Positions 23,435-25,708 of a stretch of DNA of 25,708 nucleotides are shown here, in pieces. Each line of letters opens with the position of its first letter. The first letter of the stretch is position 1. The notes under the pieces are model-generated. The model was not told the DNA's origin. It was given only the letters and a program-made list of their open reading frames with translations, and searched no databases. The stretch comes from Firmicutes bacterium UBA5486 (GTDB lineage Bacteria; Bacillota; UBA4882; UBA10575). Made by a program: the position numbers and the translations under genes. The stretch is taken from the NCBI GenBank assembly GCA_002427045.1, contig DIPO01000067.1:1-25708 (forward strand). The letters are read 5' to 3'.

Positions 23435-24019
23435 TTATCGTTTAAATAAGCCATAGAAGAGAACATGGAGAAGAGTATCAATGTTTTCTTCTATTTTAGT
23501 AGTATCTTCTTCGATTGCCCAAGGATACTCCAGTCCTTTAGTAGCCATTACAATAGCATATGATGTTAGTTCTATATCTTCGATTACAAACTCTTCGCGC
23601 TTAACACCTTCTTTAAGAATACCGCTAATCATGATACGTTCATACTCATCATAACTAACCCTTATTTTTTCAATAAACTTGTAGTTTTCTAGATATTCAT
23701 CTTTAAAAACTTCATATAGATTAGCCAGACGTTTTAAAGCATGCATCCTGGTTAAAATGTAAGTACGAAGTTTATCCTGAGGGGATGCTTCAATGGCGAT
23801 TGCTTTACGTATTTCTTCTTTTAGTTCTTTGGCTTCTTTTTCAATGACCGCATGGTAAATATCTTCTTTACTTGAGAAATAATAGTAAAGTGTGCTTTTG
23901 CCTTTATGGGAAGCTTGGGCAATATCATCCATAGTTGTTTTCTGGAAACCAAAACGAGCAAAGACAGTTTGAGCTTTATTAATAATTTGAGTTTTAATAT
24001 CATTAAATTCTTCTGCCAT
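23435..24019 (-). CDS. TetR/AcrR-family transcriptional regulator
   Basis: 194 residues. The N-terminal helix-turn-helix has the classic TetR pattern: FARFGFQKTTMDDIAQ, then GKSTLYYYFSSKEDIYHAV. The C-terminal part (about 65-194) is a variable helical ligand domain. Longer in-frame starts up to 24058 exist, but GAGGAG six bases before the ATG at 24019 marks the real start. It lies 48 bases after the SDR gene's stop on the same strand, so the two are probably co-transcribed. The RND export operon lies downstream across about 500 bases. The usual logic is a repressor released by a small hydrophobic ligand or export substrate; the target genes are inferred. Confidence 0.9.
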   Translation of the reverse strand: MAEEFNDIKTQIINKAQTVFARFGFQKTTMDDIAQASHKGKSTLYYYFSSKEDIYHAVIEKEAKELKEEIRKAIAIEASPQDKLRTYILTRMHALKRLANLYEVFKDEYLENYKFIEKIRVSYDEYERIMISGILKEGVKREEFVIEDIELTSYAIVMATKGLEYPWAIEEDTTKIEENIDTLLHVLFYGLFKR

Positions 24020-24067
24020 CTTTTTCTCCTCTTTCATTAAAGACATTATTTTAACCACATGAAAATT

Positions 24068-25525
24068 TTACTTGATATGCTTTGCGGGAATCCTCCAAAC
24101 CTGAGCAAAAAAAGGGTTCTTCAGGGCAATTTTAGGAAAGTTTTGGGGGGAAGAATCGCAAATTGGGCACCAGTGCCCGGCTTTTAGGATCAGGTAAGGG
24201 CTTGCTGAAAATTGATGTCCAAATGCACATTCCCATTTTAGTTTGGAATGTAAATCTCCAGGTATCATTTGTTTTGAACGGCATTTACCACCTCGGAACT
24301 GGGCTGCTTCCTGTAGATCCTTAATCCCCAAATCTTGATCCGGTTTATTTTCATCATATCCATGTTCTAGACGGAACGAAGGATTGATATTGTTGTTTTC
24401 AAACTCCCCCCATTCCGGAATTGCTTGTAAATTTGCATAAGAGCCATAAAAGGTTGAGATGCGTTTAAGATCCATATTTTTAATCCAACCCATCGGCCCA
24501 TCTCTTGCATAAGCTTTGGGTTTCATGATGAAGTTTTTAATAAACCAGGGATGAACAATACGATGTAAAAAAGATTTCCGGTAAAGTTTTAGGATGAAAG
24601 GAGATTCTTCTAAGATTTGCCGGTAGTGATCTTGCAGGGTATCCCGCCAATGATGAAGATAGCTGTTTAAAACATCGGAATCTTCATAAAAATGGCAATG
24701 AAAATTACGCAGGCAAAACCATTTTCTCTCCATTAGTTGTTGAAAATTTCCTAAACCAAGTAGTTTAAAGATATCATAAAGGTATTTATAGTAAACAAAT
24801 CTAGTGGCTGGCCCACCGCTGACATTATAGACTTGCTGCCAGAAATTATCGGGAATATAATCTTCACAAGTATTAGCGATCATATAACCAGCATCACGTT
24901 TAGTAATCAGTTCGCAACAGGTAGCTAATGGTTGGTGAAACATGATCGGGTTTAGTAAAGAAAGAATATTAGGAATAGCAATATAGGTCATGCGAAGCGA
25001 GACCCAGTATTTTAACCCGGATTCAATAAGTTCCCGTTCTGCGGCAATTTTTGAGAGTGCGTAATTATCGTAAAGGCTAGGTTTGAGAGGATCCCCCACC
25101 CGGCCTAAATGGATTGGAGGTAACCGCTCTCCAGTCATGGCTATAGAAGCTACATTAACAAATTTAATCCTTTGGCTGCCCAAAGGTTGTGCCTTGATCG
25201 CTTTAAGAATATTTTTTACTCCATGGAAATTTACCTTTGTAGCTAGTTCAGGGTAATGATCGGCAAGAGGAGGAATAATCGCAGCAGTATTTAGTATATA
25301 ATCTGCACCGCTAACGCCCCTTAAAACATCATTGTAATTAGTAATATCACCCCAGATTATATTGATTTCCTTTTCTTTTCTATAGCGCTCGAAGAACCTC
25401 CTTTCTTTTTTCCCCGGTAATAAAAGAAGTACAATTTTAAAACGGTCACGTCTTTTTAAAAGCTCTTTAAAAGCTTCACTTCCCATTGAACCTGAAGCAC
25501 CGGTTAGAAAGACCGTTTTTTTCAT
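24068..25525 (-). CDS. NAD-dependent epimerase/reductase (extended SDR) fused to a zinc-ribbon domain
   Basis: 485 residues from the ATG at 25525; a TTG at 25531 with closer GGAGG spacing is an alternative start. The N-terminal Rossmann domain has TGASGSMG (8-15), a D-I-T acidic/adenine segment near 60, and the catalytic Y155-x-x-x-K159. These mark an extended short-chain dehydrogenase acting on a sugar nucleotide, sterol-like or lipid substrate. The middle (about 240-400) is rich in aromatic residues and unassigned. The C-terminus carries a zinc-ribbon of the G-G-K-C...W-E-C-x-x-G-H-x-F...W-C-P-I-C type, with probable ligands C415, C433, H437, C453 and C456. This pairing is unusual. It sits upstream of the TetR gene, probably in one operon with it, and may supply or modify a lipid for the exporter; that link is inference. 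Confidence 0.82.
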   Translation of the reverse strand: MKKTVFLTGASGSMGSEAFKELLKRRDRFKIVLLLLPGKKERRFFERYRKEKEINIIWGDITNYNDVLRGVSGADYILNTAAIIPPLADHYPELATKVNFHGVKNILKAIKAQPLGSQRIKFVNVASIAMTGERLPPIHLGRVGDPLKPSLYDNYALSKIAAERELIESGLKYWVSLRMTYIAIPNILSLLNPIMFHQPLATCCELITKRDAGYMIANTCEDYIPDNFWQQVYNVSGGPATRFVYYKYLYDIFKLLGLGNFQQLMERKWFCLRNFHCHFYEDSDVLNSYLHHWRDTLQDHYRQILEESPFILKLYRKSFLHRIVHPWFIKNFIMKPKAYARDGPMGWIKNMDLKRISTFYGSYANLQAIPEWGEFENNNINPSFRLEHGYDENKPDQDLGIKDLQEAAQFRGGKCRSKQMIPGDLHSKLKWECAFGHQFSASPYLILKAGHWCPICDSSPQNFPKIALKNPFFAQVWRIPAKHIK

Positions 25526-25580
25526 TGGCAATTTACCCTCCTTATTAAGAAAAAGATTATTTAATAAACCGAACTTTTAT

Positions 25581-25708
25581 CTAAAGCTTATAAAGGCGGT
25601 CATTCAACACGAGCGACGAGTAATCTCATTTTTCGCCTACCTTAAACATCAAGGAAAATCGCGAAAGTCTGCGAAAGTGTTTTCCTTGATATAGATGAAA
25701 GGCGAAAT
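25581..25708. repeat. Foldback repeat, copy C (cut by window end)
   Basis: ATCAAGGAAAA (25648-25658) and TTTTCCTTGAT (25680-25690) form a perfect 11-bp inner stem. An outer TTTCGCC/GGCGAAA pair extends it up to the window edge. GCGAAAGT is repeated within the loop. The left flank matches copy A at 1730 closely. The right arm lies outside the window. Confidence 0.8.

Overview
The window looks like a chromosomal segment from an AT-rich, anaerobic, diderm (outer-membrane-bearing) member of the Firmicutes, most plausibly of the Halanaerobiales type. This is inferred from the mix seen here. There are Firmicutes-style strong Shine-Dalgarno sequences with frequent GTG/TTG starts. There are also several outer-membrane proteins: an LptD-like protein, two beta-barrels ending in phenylalanine and a LolA-like protein. 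The maltose-type binding protein carries a plain, non-lipoprotein signal peptide, as expected when it is held in by an outer membrane. I cannot name the species.

Left edge (1-3500): a short LptD/OstA-like outer-membrane assembly protein, a strong bidirectional terminator, then a repeat-rich intergenic zone. It holds a possible insertion element or structured RNA, foldback repeats and inverted repeats around a solitary DNA amino-methyltransferase gene. One foldback element occurs three times in the window (about 1730, 2886 and 25581), always in the same orientation.

Centre (3500-18215): a starch and maltodextrin locus, all on the + strand. Order: secreted type I pullulanase with two CBM41 domains; a very large outer-membrane barrel-like protein with an N-terminal CBM48 and a second carbohydrate-binding-like module inserted in mid-protein; a lipoprotein with two copies of a module resembling that insert; a secreted GH13 alpha-amylase; a maltodextrin-binding protein; MalF and MalG permeases; a small Cys-rich protein; tRNA-Ala(CGC); and a second, lipoprotein-type GH13 alpha-amylase whose signal-peptide start is interrupted by an in-frame TAA. 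LacI/GalR-type operator palindromes (core AAACGTT or AAACGGTT) precede the pullulanase, the binding protein and the second amylase. The proposed working order is: surface pullulanase and amylases cut starch, the lipoprotein and barrel capture the oligosaccharides and pass them over the outer membrane, and the binding protein and MalFG carry them inward. No ATPase and no LacI-type regulator is encoded in the window. This resembles the Bacteroides Sus system in logic but is built without recognisable SusC or SusD.

Right side (18492-25525, all on the - strand): in transcription order, an SDR-type NAD-dependent epimerase/reductase fused to a C-terminal zinc-ribbon domain, a TetR-family regulator, about 500 bp of repeat-containing intergenic DNA, an RND/MMPL exporter, a LolA-like outer-membrane lipoprotein-sorting protein, and a DUF1302-like outer-membrane barrel. 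The last three form a tight operon, probably an envelope-spanning export or lipid-trafficking system.
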